A stretch of DNA of 64,000 bases from Cylicocyclus nassatus (GCA_958299035.1 CATQJL010000001.1:9151817-9215816); one strand, 5' to 3'; positions 34,591 through 47,035 are shown, counted from the first letter of the stretch. Numbers and translations are program-made. The notes: a model not told the origin generated them from the sequence alone.

Positions 34591-35102
34591 GATTATACTT
34601 GATACTTGATATCAATATTTTTTGGTAATTTACCTTAGCTAGAAATATAATATTAGCTAAGCAACCAAGTAAGTCAGCTTTTCGAAAACTTTGTAGAAAT
34701 AATACAAAGCAAATGAATTTCGATTACGAATTCGAATATCAAATTATCGGTCAAAAGGAATATAATAAGAGATCTTGTGACGCATGATAAGATGTGGAGA
34801 AAATGCACTATTTGCATAAAATTGCTGGAACATGTATTTCCAGATGGAGTTTTAGTATGACTAACCATATGATGAGATCATCGCCAAGCACATCATAGAT
34901 TAAGAATGCTTTTTCACTTTTACCATTCGCATTTGACGTCGTACCTGTAGGAGTCATTCAGTCTAAACTTTTTTCAAGTTGCAAGTGACACACTCTAGCA
35001 GACTCAATTTTTTGAAAGTAAACAAACAAGAAGTAACCGTTATGGAATGATTCATGATTTTGAAAGTTGTCTTGCATAAGCAATCGTCATACATTCCTAC
35101 AG

Positions 35103-35455
35103 CAATGGCGGTCGCAGGATCTCCTCGGGGAGTGGGGGGGGGGGAGGAGCAAAAACTTTTTTAATTGAAGGTGCGCGAAGCTAGCCAAATTTTTAGCCAA
35201 AAAATTCTTGTGGCGGTTCTCAAGATTTCTGTGGGTCCATAAACTCTAAAAACCTATTGGAGCGTGGCGACAGCCACGTCCTCGGAAAATTTTTTTACAA
35301 GGCTAATTTAGATTTGTAAATAGTTCAAAAAGATTTTAATCATTTACAAGAATAAACAGTCCTTTGCACATTTTTAAGCCATGTAAGTAAAATTTCAAAA
35401 ATTTTGCGACTCATTCTTGGGGGAGGGAGGGGGGGGGGGGCTCGGAGCGCCACTG
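35103..35455. mobile_element. Possible hAT-type MITE with G-rich subtermini
   Basis: The left end is CAATGGCGGTCGCAGGATCT and the right end GGAGCGCCACTG, close to the CAGTGGCG ends common in hAT elements. Poly-G runs sit just inside both ends (about 35138-35147 and 35420-35440). Possible 8-bp duplications (TCCTACAG / TCTCAGCA) match poorly, so the boundary is tentative. Confidence 0.35.
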
Positions 35456-35959
35456 TCTCAGCAGTGAACGTAAGTTTCAAATCTGCTTTTTCTGGGTTGT
35501 TGATTTGCGTGCTCGAACAAAATACTCCTCATTAGGAGAAAAATATTAACTTTGTGCACCACTGTTCGCGGTTTAGCGAATGTACCGAATTCATCGTTCT
35601 GGATCAATTTACTGATTTTTCAAGCTCTGGGATGAAGTTTGATACGTAGAGCTAAGAGAGCTATCAAGCAACAGTAATTTGAAAGATTATTTAAAGTTTT
35701 TATGTACCCGATTTCCGCCAAAGCTCAAGTAATGCTAAACAAGCAGAAAAAGCTTAATGAGAGAAAGTGGTTAGTAGAAGAAAATTTTCCGATTCTGATA
35801 TAAGTAGCAATCTTGGGATTAAATGAAAAAATATTCTAAAAAAAGACTATGAACGAGCTTGTCAAAGATATGACCCGGTAATTCAAGGATCTGTGAAAGA
35901 CAAAATCAACGTTTTTTTTTTGACATATGCACAACAGAGAGAGAGAAGGTTGGAATTAT

Positions 35960-36200
35960 CGTCCCCTCCACAGCTCGTGCTACCCTTGGTCTGCGTCTCA
36001 GACCTGCCACGTGTGGCTAACATGTTGGCAACGTGGCAACAACATGTTTGCAACATGCCCCAACATGTTGGCAGAATATTTTGGCTACGCCAATATGTTG
36101 CTGCATGTTGCCAACGTGTTGCTGCCAACGTTGCCAATGTGTTAGTCACCCGTGGCACGTCCGCGACGCCACAAGGGTAGCACGAGCTGTGGAGGGGACG
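35960..36200. mobile_element. Foldback element built from CAACATGTTGGC motifs
   Basis: Terminal arms GTCCCCTCCACAGCTCGTGC and GCACGAGCTGTGGAGGGGAC are perfect complements and continue into TACCCTTG / CAAGGGTA. The interior reiterates AACATGTTGGCAACG and TTGCCAACGTGTTG units in inverted orientation. No coding role is apparent. Confidence 0.75.
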
Positions 36201-36315
36201 GTACCTGCTCCTCTCACTATTACTATCTATCCCCTTGATAAACTCCCCCCTCCCCATCTGCTGGAAGAAAAATTCGAAATAAATAGAACAGAATGTGTAG
36301 GGTTTTTGGTGAATA

Positions 36316-37767
36316 TCAGGTTGTCCTATAAGTTCCGTCCGTTATGATTTTCAGTCGCAATAAAACATGAGCTTCATGTTCTAGATAGGTTTTAAAGTAC
36401 CTTTTGATAGAGCAAAGCAATCTCTACAAGATGGCTATCTTGTTTTTGCAACAGCTCTGATACATCTCGAGTCTCAAGCCGAAAACTAAAAAGATTCAAC
36501 TGGCCGCAAAATCGAGAAAAATCTTAACTCCATTCAAAGAAGTCCTACAAAAAGTTTAACTTGCTCGCGTAAACCTTATCCATACAAGACATTTATATAT
36601 GCCGTTGCCATATTTCTTCTACGTTAGAAATAAAGAAAACGAAGATTTTTATGCTTTTGCCGAAGTGATGCTGTGTCGTCCCTGCATAGACATTTGTATA
36701 CTACTAGCCTGTAAAAGGATAAATGTAAATTTTAGCTCTCTACAGCACTAGTTTTCGAGAAACATGGATTCTAGCGTAAGACACCCAAGAAGGCAAGGTA
36801 TATCTTATCTTATATATAAAGCTGAATGTCTGTTTGTCTGTCTGTATGTCTGTATGTCTGTCTGTATGTTCCGAATAGAAAATTCCATTTCTGAACCGAT
36901 CGGGACCAAACTTGGCACACATACACTTCGGGCCCCGGCGGGTGTCATAGGCTACTTTTCGTCATCGATCGATATCGATTCTATCGATTTTTATCGATTT
37001 TTTTGCAGAGTTCACCTACGGGGCTGGGAGTTTGCAGGAGGTAATCGAGCATGCTGATTACGAATACAATATTAGTTTTTGAAATCGTCCATTATTTTAT
37101 CGATTTTATCGATTTTTTGCAAAGTTTGAGCTACAGGGCTGGGAGTTGGCACAGGAGGGGTAAGTGGGCATGCTGATTTCGAAAACAACACAGGGAACGG
37201 GAAATGAAGTGTAGAAGTGGGCACAGGGAAAGGCTGTACAGGGATAGGGGTGGGACCTTTATTACAGTGTTTTCACAGGGCCTGGCGGAGCCGGTTAAGC
37301 AAGCTAGTACACGATAATTCTCGAAAACCAGAGCTTGTAGGGAGCCGAAAAATTACGTTCGTACTTCTATAGCCTAGTAGTATACAACTATCTATCTATG
37401 TAGGAACAGCAAGCATCACTTTGGCAAAGGCATGAAAATCTTCGTTTTCTTGATTTCGGACCAAAGAAAAAATACGGCAACGGCGTATATAAATGCCTTG
37501 GACGGATAGTGTTTACGCGACCAAGTTAGAGTTTTCGTGGGATTTTTTCAGACAGAGTTATGATTTTTTCTCAATTTTCAAGCAATTGAATCTTTTTAGT
37601 TTTCGGCTTGACTCGAGATGTATCAGAGCTGTTCCAACAACAAAATAGCCATGTTGAGAGCTTGCTTTGCTCTATCGAACGGTACCTTAAAAACTATCTA
37701 GAAGCATGAAGTTCATGACTTATTGCGACTGGTATTCAAAATGGACGGAACTTATGGGACAACTTGA
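36316..37767. mobile_element. Mariner-type MITE with long inverted arms, hosting a Helitron
   Basis: Flanked by TA (36314-36315 and 37768-37769). The ends read TCAGGTTGTCCTATAAGTTC and GAACTTATGGGACAACTTGA. The arms remain complementary for more than 400 bp each, with GCTCTGATACATCTCGAG, AAAAAGATTCAA and CGTTGCC(A/G)TATTT found on both sides. The spacer is occupied by the Helitron at 36808-37307. No transposase ORF. Confidence 0.85.
36808..37307 (+). mobile_element. Non-autonomous Helitron, complete, 500 bp
   Basis: It begins TCTTATATATAAAGCTGAAT after a host A, followed by a TGTC/TGTA tract (36829-36870), GATCGGGACCAAACTTGGCA and ATCGAT runs. It ends with hairpin CCTGGCGGAGCCGG and TTAAGCAAGCTAG before a host T. 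It shares ends and body with the 2082-3264 copy but is shorter and lacks the inverted half. Situated between the arms of a mariner-type MITE. Confidence 0.85.
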
Positions 37768-37769
37768 TA

Positions 37770-39606
37770 CTTACTTACAAACAAATTATTGTTCGACATG
37801 AGATATAGAAATCGCAAATGCCACTTTATCTTGACTTTTTTGAGAACCTGTCAATAATATGGTGCTATGAACGTTATCTGTAATCAAAAAAATTCATGGC
37901 AGAAGACTATGCCTCAGATGTGTCACTCGGATAATGACGAAGCTCTAATGCCTAGTGGTCCATCGCTTTTCATGTGTTGCTTGAGAAACTATGTTGGGCA
38001 AGATAAACGTGGCCTGTCCGAAAAAGAATCTGTAGAAATACTCAGACAATTCACCGGGACTTCCGCAGGAGGAGCAAAATCTGCAGCAGTTCAGTTCAGC
38101 ACGTCTGCGGATCTTCCGCAGATGATCCGGCGGAACTTTTCCAAACGTTCTGCGGAAGTTCCGATCAATTGTTCTGAGTAGGCAAATTCAATCTAATGGC
38201 GGCTGTATAGGAATTTAATGATTTATATGATGACGTGAAAGAAATTGCAGCAGATGTGAAAAGGAAAGCAAAGAGAGATCAAAATGCTCTTTAATGTCCT
38301 TAAGATATTCGGATATTCTGTAAGATATTCGGACGTTCTGACAATTAGAAGGCCAAGGGGTACCATAGGAAAAACCATTGTGGTGCCTTGTTACCAACTT
38401 TTCTAGAAAAATCGTGTCATTTTCCGTTATTCTGAGAATGGAGGCAGAGCCCTCGGTAACCAGTAATTTCCTTGAGCGTGCGAGCTTCTTTATGGTTTGG
38501 ATAAAAGAGATTGAAAGTGGTAAGACGCAAAGCAGGAGAAAAGCCAGAAAACTGACAGTTTCGCTGATGCAATTATCTTATCTAGATTTTATAGGTACTC
38601 GTGTACTAACACGTGAACTAGACCAATCAATTATCCTTTTCAAAGAATATGTGAGTTGCACACTGAGCGCGGAAACTCGCGCCTACTTTCTGGCGTATAT
38701 TCATTAGAAACTGTTTGATGAGCTACGCTAGTCTGCACCTATTTGAAGCCACAAAAAGAGAAGGTGAAAAATTATTGTTATTTGACAACTGAAAGCACAA
38801 AAGTCGTGGATTAAAGCGCCTATTGTGCCGTAGTACGAATTTGGTTATAAATGCTTCTTTTGTAATCTATTCTAGATTGGCAAAGACTATTACTCTGAAT
38901 TTTTTTACTTTTATTAATTAAATTTTCAGTCACTCTAAGAGGTAAATTACAGAATTTTTTCTTGTATCTACAACTTTTCGAAATAAACGAATCCATAGAA
39001 TGAAATTACTTCCAAAAGAAGTTTTCCTTTTTTTCCTCAAAAAAAACTTCCCCATTTTTTAATCATGTGACCCCCTGGGCACAGATTTCCCAGATCGATG
39101 TAAGAAATCGTTTGTTTGCTATTTGCTCATCCGCGCAAGATGAGCTCTCGAGTAAAGCACGGCGATGAGAGCGCCGTCCGATACGCCCCGGCTCCCAGGA
39201 AGAGCTGGCGGAGGGTCGGGTTACTCCCGCAGCGAACTCTCCGCTTTTATCTTGTCTTGGTGATGTGTATGTAGAATTGGAGCGTATTTTGTCGACTTTG
39301 AGTTCGCCAAATTATGCCATACGTTTTTGACTTTAGCAGCAATTTTTTGCAGTTTCCTTGATTTTTCGTCCCCATACATAGGTACTGCGACTTCGTCATT
39401 AGTTTTATTTTTCGAGACTCAGAAGTGTTTTGACTGATCCAACAAAACTAATAATATTTTCAGTTTTCAGTTATTTCTCTTGCAAATCTAAAAAAGGAAA
39501 TAAAATTTGAGAAACCAAGAGACTTTCGCGACAACCAAATTTCAAATATCATTTTAAGGTTACTCACCAATCCTTTATTAGTAGATTTCTTTTTCAGCAT
39601 ATAATA
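37770..39606. other. No gene recognised; contains a small hairpin
   Basis: AT-rich flank with a foldback at 38058-38164 and a GC-rich patch at about 39125-39245 (GATGAGAGCGCCGTCCGATA). A 104-codon frame at 37867-38181 overlaps the foldback and is not supported as a gene. Confidence 0.4.
38058..38164. repeat. Small foldback with CTTCCGCAGA motifs
   Basis: GGGACTTCCGCAG on the left pairs with CTGCGGAAGTTCC on the right. CTGCGGATCTTCCGCAGA and GATCCGGCGGAACTTTTCC lie between. It is GC-rich compared with its flanks and similar in design to the foldbacks at 11754 and 16972, but the motif differs. Confidence 0.6.
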
Positions 39607-40132
39607 GGGTGAACGGTAAGAAATGGGACACTTAGAAAAAAACTGCAACTTTTTGAGAAAGAGAGACTTGTTATTTATTTCTTTGCGAGTAAACGCAAAT
39701 TTTGTGCCCACCATCTAATAAGAGCTCTTTACGCTATATCCAGCCATATGCAGCTTACCATATTTTTCTTTCTTTTTGGAAAATATAGACTGAAACATAA
39801 TTTTACTGTCATCAATTGCATCAAAAATTCGCAATTTTTCAAGTCTTTTGCCTTTTCTGATAACAAAGGGAACTTCCATATGCTTGACATACCATTAAAA
39901 AGCTTGAAGAGCTCTTTTGAATGGTGTGTCACATACATCATGACTTTACTGTACAGCAGACTGAAAGACGTTAAAAAAACCCTGTTCGAGTTTTTCGAAG
40001 CTTGGGCCCAGATAAGCGAAGTCGCTTCTGTATGTGACGTTTGAGTTGCAGCCTGCTTATTCTTGATCGAAACAAAAAATCTTAGAATTTAATAAAAAAA
40101 AACCCAGCTGTCCCATTTTTTACCGTTCAGCC
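39607..40132. mobile_element. Tc1/mariner-type MITE, 526 bp
   Basis: Flanked by TA (39605-39606 and 40133-40134). The ends read GGGTGAACGGTAAGAAATGG and CCATTTTTTACCGTTCAGCC. No transposase ORF; the 98-codon frame inside is not recognised. Confidence 0.8.
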
Positions 40133-40134
40133 TA

Positions 40135-42530
40135 ATAATATACAGACTTTACGGCAATTGGCGTAGAAACCGTAACCTTTCGATATCTCCATCCGGGAAT
40201 GGTGAAAAAAATTCAAGAAAAGAATGCAATCGAGGGTTTGGATGGCTTTCTAGTGACCTGGGGCAGAACAAATCCTTAATTATGGGAATGAAAACTGAAC
40301 TTTGATACTGCTTCTTATGTTCGTTCCCAGTCGATGGGAGAAAAGGTTGATAACTGTTTTTCCTAAGGATTGTTGAATGAAGCGATGAGAAAATTTCAAA
40401 AAAATATTTTTTACTGCTCGCTCTCCGAATCAAGGGGATCCTTTGTGCCTGCTTTGACCATCATGAAACCATTCAAAAAAGACCCTCCACAACTCAACAA
40501 CAAGATTAGATTTTCCTCGGAGTAAGGCACCAAAAATGATATGGAAGGATACATTTAACATTACTAGCAAAGACATCTAACTCATTAAGATGCTGAATTT
40601 ATGAAAATCCTATTAAAAAAGTCGTATGTGGTGGACCAAACTCTATTCAAAATGTAGTATTCAGGCCCTTAGATTACCAGCTCAGTACGTGTTTCATCAC
40701 TGCCTATGGCCCCCCTACTTGCCTTGCAAATTTCCTCTCGTACTTTTGAGCATTTGAATAAACAAGCAAGTAGGTGCACTTTCAAAAGGCACTTGTTCGC
40801 TACAGACAGGTGTTACTGCGATTTCGAGTGTGTAATTTGACATTTCCGGGCTTATGCTTTTACAAAGTGGGTTAGGCAAGAAGTGTTGCACTTTTAGAGA
40901 TTTGCGAAGCCAAAAAGTATTTTTTTTACAAGTGCGAGTAAAATTTTTCCATTTATTAAACTGAGATTGAGAAAATACTTACAGAACAATGACCAGAACG
41001 TTGTCATGAAGCGTTTTGGATCACATTTTTAATTGTTTAGCCATTTTTTGGTTCAGATCACTTGCTTTTGATAGCTGAAGTGTTTAGGATGGAAAAAACC
41101 AGTTACATCCACACACAATGCATTTGATACAAAGAAAATTAACTAGGAGAAGAAATCCGCAAATGCTGTATAACGAAGGTATTTCCGAAATTGATATCCA
41201 TAATAGGTGATGTGTCATTCTTCTGGAATTTAATCTCATCTGCACTTCAGTTCTCATTTTATCATCTGGCAAGTGACATGAAATGCTTGAAAATGAAATT
41301 TATGCCTTTTATGATTACATATTTTCGTCGTTTGGTGGTTTTACTACCTGATAAGAGTTTACGCTCTTTGAGATTCAAGTTCAAAAAGACTAAACGATCG
41401 AATTGTGGAAGACTGATCTTTTCAATCATTTGCTTGTTTGTACTTGTGCACTGTTTTATCTTCTTTTTTTTTACTTTTTAGAAATGTTGCTATTTAACTG
41501 CCATAAGTTTGAAAGTCAAGAAAATTTGAAAGCATTGCTATAAATTTATGCATGTGATTTATTAACGTTTATGAAAACTGATGCAGTTCTTTGGTCTGTC
41601 GGGTTTGCAAAAGTGCAATTTTGCGAAATATGTATCTGGGTGGGATCTCTAAACTGGTTCCCCCTTCATATTAAACTGTGTGTATGCTCTCCTCGACAAT
41701 TTTGGGACCATTTATTTTTGGTGCATGCGCAGTACATAGCCTAACGAAATTTCTTCAACCGTCGTTAAAAAGAAAATTTTGAAACGTCTACGAGCGTACA
41801 GATATATAAATATAAATAAATAAACAGATTTCGCATTTATGTACAGCTTATAGCCAGAGTTGAAGTCATGGATTAAATTTGTCCGTAGCGACGTAAAAAT
41901 CTTTCAAGAATTGTCCCAACTTTATAGAAAAAATTCAAAGTGTTTTTTTCTGTATTCATATTTCGATCCTCAGAATGCCTCGACCAGACGTATATGTTTA
42001 TCCCAAAGTTCGTCGAATTCTATTCATCAAGCCCTTAGGGGCACTTAGCGCCTCCCACTTCGGCTGACTTCGTTACGCTACTCAAATGCTCCCCACACGG
42101 CAATTTGGTGTTTCCCAGGCTAACCAACTTCTTTTCCCTCTTCGAAGAAGTGAATTCGAATTTTAACGAATGCTCAGCGTTGTGCTGACATCTCATCAAA
42201 TTTTGCATTCCTTGCTAATGCATGTTCCGCTCGAATGAGTCACAATGAGGCAGTTCGTCACTTCATCAGTCATCCCTCTTTGCTGCAGCTTGTCACATAG
42301 TTACTTAATGCTGTGCACGGGCTTAAACTTTCTGCTTCGCTTATTTAAGAGTTTTTCATTTAATCTTTCTTGCCATGGAAATTGCCATATTTTCTATTCT
42401 TTTTACGAGTTCTAGACTATCCAGTAATTTATTAAAATAGCTTATGTCAATCTTTCTCAATATTATAAAAAACGTCCATGAAATGATGTCCAATGGAAAA
42501 GTCTAGTAGTACGATATTGAACATGGAACT
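40135..42530. other. No gene recognised
   Basis: AT-rich. Short frames lack splice support. CACAATGAG(G/A)CA(G/C)TTCGTCAC at about 42241-42262 recurs at 57470-57492, within a longer weak match (42180-42300 against 57415-57545), suggesting an old shared repeat. Confidence 0.35.
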
Positions 42531-42755
42531 TTGTGCAAATGCACAGCATTCGCCCAGGATGCTCAGGAATTTAAATGTGAAGTTTTTCAGCGAAGCAAAG
42601 TTTCAGAAAGTTATGTGAGTGCTAAACTAACAAACGAACATAAAACTTTGTGCAAATGCACTGCATATACATACTTAGGATAACAGCAGATTAGTCTACG
42701 TTTGGCACTCACAGAGCTTTGCTTTGAAACTTTGCCCCTTAGAAAAACTTCACTT
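42531..42755. repeat. Foldback with direct repeats
   Basis: GAAGTTTTTCAGCGAAGCAA (from about 42579) pairs with AGAAAAACTTC ending near 42752, and GTGAGTGC with GGCACTCAC inside. AACTTTGTGCAAATGCAC appears twice in direct orientation (42531 and 42645). Confidence 0.55.
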
Positions 42756-43506
42756 CTAGAAGATTACAAAAGCTTTTTATAAATCCCTACCAATTGTCCT
42801 TAGTCCTCAATCTAATCTTGCTGCAAGTATGCTCATAGCGATTTGAAGGACAATGTGGGAAATAATTCTCATAGAATTGGTCCTTTTTTCCTTGCCATCA
42901 TTTCGCCAGTCCTGATGAATTTGCATCTCTATGAGGGTTAATTGTTTAATTAAACTATTGATTCAGCTGGTGTAGCTTTCTTCTAGTTTGACGACGCTAA
43001 TGGCATCACATTCTCATACATTTTGGCAATTTTGCCTCAGCGATTTATGTGTTTTTTCAAAGTTATGCAGTTAGTTACTAGTTGAAGAGGTAATTCTGTT
43101 CTTTCCTCTCGCTAGAAACCAGTCGGATGCGCCTCCAGGTTTATTCCTATTTTTTGTTTATGCAGTCGAGTGTTGCAATCGGCGATTTTTGGGCTTTGAA
43201 TTCTGAAGTCATCAAAAATTGTTGGAAACACAATCTGTAATTTCTAATCTCTGATGAACTCCGCTTACTGCGCTTCTCAGTTCTGCAAAGTTTTTCCATT
43301 AAACTCATCAATGCAGTCAGCGTTGCAAAAAGAGTGGAAACGAAATTGGAGGCGAAAGCCTCAGGTGCCCTGCTCAATGACTTTCTCCCAAATTTTTCTT
43401 TTCCCCTTTCTTATATGTGTTATGCCCAACGAGCCTAAAAACGTGCTCTTAAGATATGTACTCAGATCATTGGCTGGTACTTCAAAAATTAGAAATAAAT
43501 ATCTTA

Positions 43507-44866
43507 CAAGGGAAGGACCCTCGATCGAAGTGGGGTTCCCACACGTGTTGCATATCATTGTGCTGGCCTTGGGACGCTAATAACAAATCCGTTTCCCTTA
43601 GCTGCTCAGTGATCTTCTGGGAAAAGTTACGAGCGATGGTTTACCCAGGATGACCACGGATCACTTATTAGGTTGGTCCGAAAGTTCTGTCCCACCATTT
43701 TCAAAAAATCGTAACTTCGTTCTAGCGCGATGTTTTTGCATGGCTAAAACCATATTGAAAACAGCAACTCATGCGCTTTCTACAAACATCTTGGTTGCTA
43801 TCTACTAAGCTCTGAAAGCAGAGATAAAATTGGGAAAACAAAATCACTTCAATTTCGGAATTTTGAGGCAAACCCGTTAAAAATTCCAAAACTGTGTCAG
43901 AAAATCCGAAACAGCCAGTATCCTAGACTACTTCATCCCCTCTTTCTGGCTGAGCAAAGTTCGCCCTGATCGAGCTGTTTTTCGAAAAGTTATGATTTTT
44001 TGAAAAAAATGTCAAAAAATCAATTTTCTTAAGAAACCGATTTCTTGGCATTTTTTCTTGAAAATCATAACTTTTCTAGGAAGAGCTCCATCAGCGCAAA
44101 TTTTGCTCATATAGAAAGAGGGGACCACAAAACCTAGGCTACTGGCTTTTTTGGATTTTATGGCACACTTTTGGATTTTTTAACGGGCTTGCTTAAAACT
44201 TCCGAAATTGAAGTAACTTTCTCTTCCCAATTTTATCTCTGCATCCAGAGCTTAGTAAATAGCAGCCAACACAGTTTTGGAAAGTGCATAAACTGCTCTT
44301 TTCAATGTGGTTTTAGCCATGCAAAAACATCGTGTTAGAACGAAGTTACGATTTTTTGAAAATGGTGGGACAGAACTTTCGGACCAACCTAATAAATTAG
44401 CGGCGTCGAGAAATGTCAGTTGTGGAGGGATGGCCGAGTGGATAACTATGGAGACTATAGAGTAAGCGGTAAAACGTTCGGAATACTCATGTTCCGAACA
44501 TTCTTTCATTTTCGCAAATTATTCAACGGGTGTCGGTTGTTTCTCTGCCTTAGGGCCCTTTAAGGATGCATATCAAACAATACAATCTATAAAATGGGAA
44601 AATGTTTAGACATAAGTATTCCGAACGTTTTACCACTTCCTCTATAATCTCCACAGTTATCCACTTGGCCATCCCTCCACAACTGACATATCTCGGCGTC
44701 GCACTCAAGCGATCCGTGGTCATCCTGGGGAAACCATCGCTCATAACTTTTCTCAGAAGATCATTGAGCAGCTAAGGAACACGGATCTGGCAATAGTGCC
44801 CTAAGACTAGCAGAATGATATGCATCACGTTTGGAAACGCCACTTCGACTGAGGGTCCTTCCCTTG
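43507..44866. mobile_element. PIF/Harbinger-like element, interrupted by a mariner MITE
   Basis: Flanked by TTA (43504-43506 and 44867-44869). The ends are CAAGGGAAGGACCCTCGATC and the complementary TGAGGGTCCTTCCCTTG, sharing CAAGG and GAAGTGG with the 464-bp elements. The arms pair over GTTACGAGCGATGGTTTACC / GGGGAAACCATCGCTCATAAC, CAGTTGTGGAGGGATGGCC and CGTTCGGAATAC. Without the 43671-44389 insertion it would be about 640 bp. Confidence 0.75.
43671..44389. mobile_element. Mariner-type MITE inserted in a PIF-like arm
   Basis: 719 bp flanked by TA. The ends read GGTTGGTCCGAAAGTTCTGT in both directions, a classical mariner-like terminus. The arms continue through CCCACCATTTTCAAAAAATC, CATGGCTAAAACCA(T/C)AT and the AAATTGGGA / CTTCAATTTCGGAA blocks. 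No transposase ORF. Confidence 0.9.
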
Positions 44867-44869
44867 TTA

Positions 44870-46690
44870 GTTAGTGTTCCTAGGAGATTGCAACATTGCA
44901 AAAAATAAGGAAAAATTGATTTGCGCGGTTAAAGTAAAAGCAAACCTATTCTCCAGATCTTTTCTGATGGCATAACCGGAATATACTATTATAACATAAA
45001 ATGAACCAGTCCTGGCGCAAGAACTATCTGCAATGCTTCTAGATAATATGAAAGGAAACAAGGTTCGATCAAATTTTTGTTGTTAAGCGAATAGATCCTT
45101 CTTTGTGTTTTTTCGCTATCTGCTCAGATTCAAAAGATAGTTAAATGATGATAGGAGGTATCACAAGAAGAAAGGAGGAACGGAGAAAGGTGAATTTGGT
45201 GTTGAAACGTCACACTTCAAACATAGTGAGATTGAGTGTGTAGATAATTAGGAGCCATTTTGTTTTGCAACTTTTTGCATTTCCAGCTTTCCTTCACATC
45301 CCTTTAACGTTTTCTCCATACTGTGTATATTGTTTTGAGGCTCGATTAACTAGGGAAGAGTATTGGATTTGTTTACAAATGTGGACATCCTTACATCCTT
45401 TGAGAGTTCTCGCTGAGTTCTCTTCCTCCATTCTGACACGGATTATATAGCCCATACTATTTTCGCATCTTTCCAGATCGTAGAGAAAGTGAAATGTTCT
45501 AAAAGAAGAAACTCTGCACTTTTCTTTTCAAAATATAGGGGAAGATGGAAGCTATTTAAGATTTTCTTAACTCTCACAGCATCTCCTAAGTAGTGCGGTT
45601 TCCGGTCCCGAATTTCTGCACTTAGTCCAATAGCTCTCTCTATATTTTAAGCTAGCATAGCATCCATCATCATAGCCAGTACCCGAAATTACCCTATCCA
45701 TTTGCCCGATTGTCTGTGTTCTGAACAAAAAGATTCCTCTAATGGCAGTCTTTGTTTCGCTTGACTGAAAATGAAATCCTTGGATATGGGAGATAATTAG
45801 GCTCAGCTAAAAGTCTCATACTGTACTTTTCAAACTAAATCACATGGCTTGTGGGAATTTGTAGCAAGATACACCAGCCTCAAGTGCAATGATGACGAAA
45901 GTCTCCTACAGGGAACACAAAGTGCACCATTGTTAGTTCCTTTCATCTATCCACTTAATTAATCACTAGAATTTTTCTCACAGAATGTTTGATGACTGCC
46001 CAATAGTCCCCCTCTTGCAGGTCTCGAGAGAGCACAAATCTTTGCGTTTTTCTAAATGTTTTAATGACGTTCTTGCTCTCTAAATCGCTTGATTTCGCTA
46101 CTTGCTAGCTTTGATTCTTTTAACGAAAAGTAAGAGATAATCTTCACTAAGCACAATTTTTTCTCTCCAATTGGCGATGGAGATCTTAATATAAAATACC
46201 AGAATAACCCTTGAATTTTACCACTCCAAGTCTCACTGCCTGTTTTGAGTTCCATCAATATACATCTCTCCATTGAATCCTCTGTTGCACCCTCTTCGCT
46301 CCATTCTTTATGGTAACGTTTTCCAAATTTGATTTTTTTAAAATGATTCTTCGCTTCCTTAGCAAGCAAATGCTCCAGAAAACAGAAATTATCAAATTCA
46401 ATTAGTTGAGTACTTTATCATTGTACTTGTATAGCTCAAAAAGCTCTTAACTACTCTTTAAGAGAAATTATGATTTATTGTAATCCTATAAATTTTTCTA
46501 TATTCCTTTGATATTCGCCCACTCATGGATTTACTCTTCAAAGGCTAGAAGTTTCAAGTTATAAGCACATATGGTTTTCTTTCATCTCCAGGATACTAAT
46601 GACATGATATTTTCCATCCACCATATCAGCTGTTCCCATTTGTTTTTCTTTAGATTAACGTAAAACTATTAGTAGAACATTTCATGTATT
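44870..46690. other. No gene recognised
   Basis: AT-rich sequence without supported exons, RNA genes or clear repeats. The 102-codon minus-strand frame at 46061-46369 is Lys/Glu-rich but unsupported. Confidence 0.35.
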
Positions 46691-46691
46691 T

Positions 46692-47035
46692 TGTAGTCAG
46701 CTAGCTTTTCGAGAGAGGAAAACAAATAGAGGCGATTTTTTGTTTCCCATTCCTACTCTTCATCTCCTCTATTTGCAGTTCTAGGCAGACGCTTTGTTCG
46801 TACATAGCACTTCCCAAAAAAAGTTAAGACTGCCAAAAACTGGAAGAAATATTATTGCGTTTCCGGAATCTTCCTTAAAGACCATGGCAGACTTAACTTT
46901 TTTTCCGGGAAGTGCTATATGCGAACAAAGCGTCACTTGCGTAGCACTGATTGCTAGAAGAGGAGAAGCAGAGTGGAGAGCGGGAAACAAAAAATCGCTT
47001 CTGTTTTCTTTACTCTCGAAAACTAGCTGACTACA
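46692..47035. mobile_element. Foldback element, 344 bp
   Basis: Ends TGTAGTCAGCTAGCTTTTCG and CGAAAACTAGCTGACTACA are complementary. Inside, GGCGATTTTTTGTTTCCC pairs with GGGAAACAAAAAATCGC, and ACGCTTTGTTCG with CGAACAAAGCGT. The inner hairpin AGTTAAGACTGCCA / TGGCAGACTTAACT is near-perfect. The arms are partly purine-rich/pyrimidine-rich. No ORF of interest. Confidence 0.75.

Noticed and set aside
35883..36347. Overlapping 95-124-codon frames on both strands at the CAACATG foldback
   Set aside because: They are produced by the reiterated motif, which is open in several frames; no codon or splice evidence.
44412..44700. tRNA-like word GGATGGCCGAGTGG
   Set aside because: It resembles a Leu/Ser tRNA 5' part, but it occurs in both arms of the PIF-like element as an inverted repeat and no acceptor stem or B box fits.
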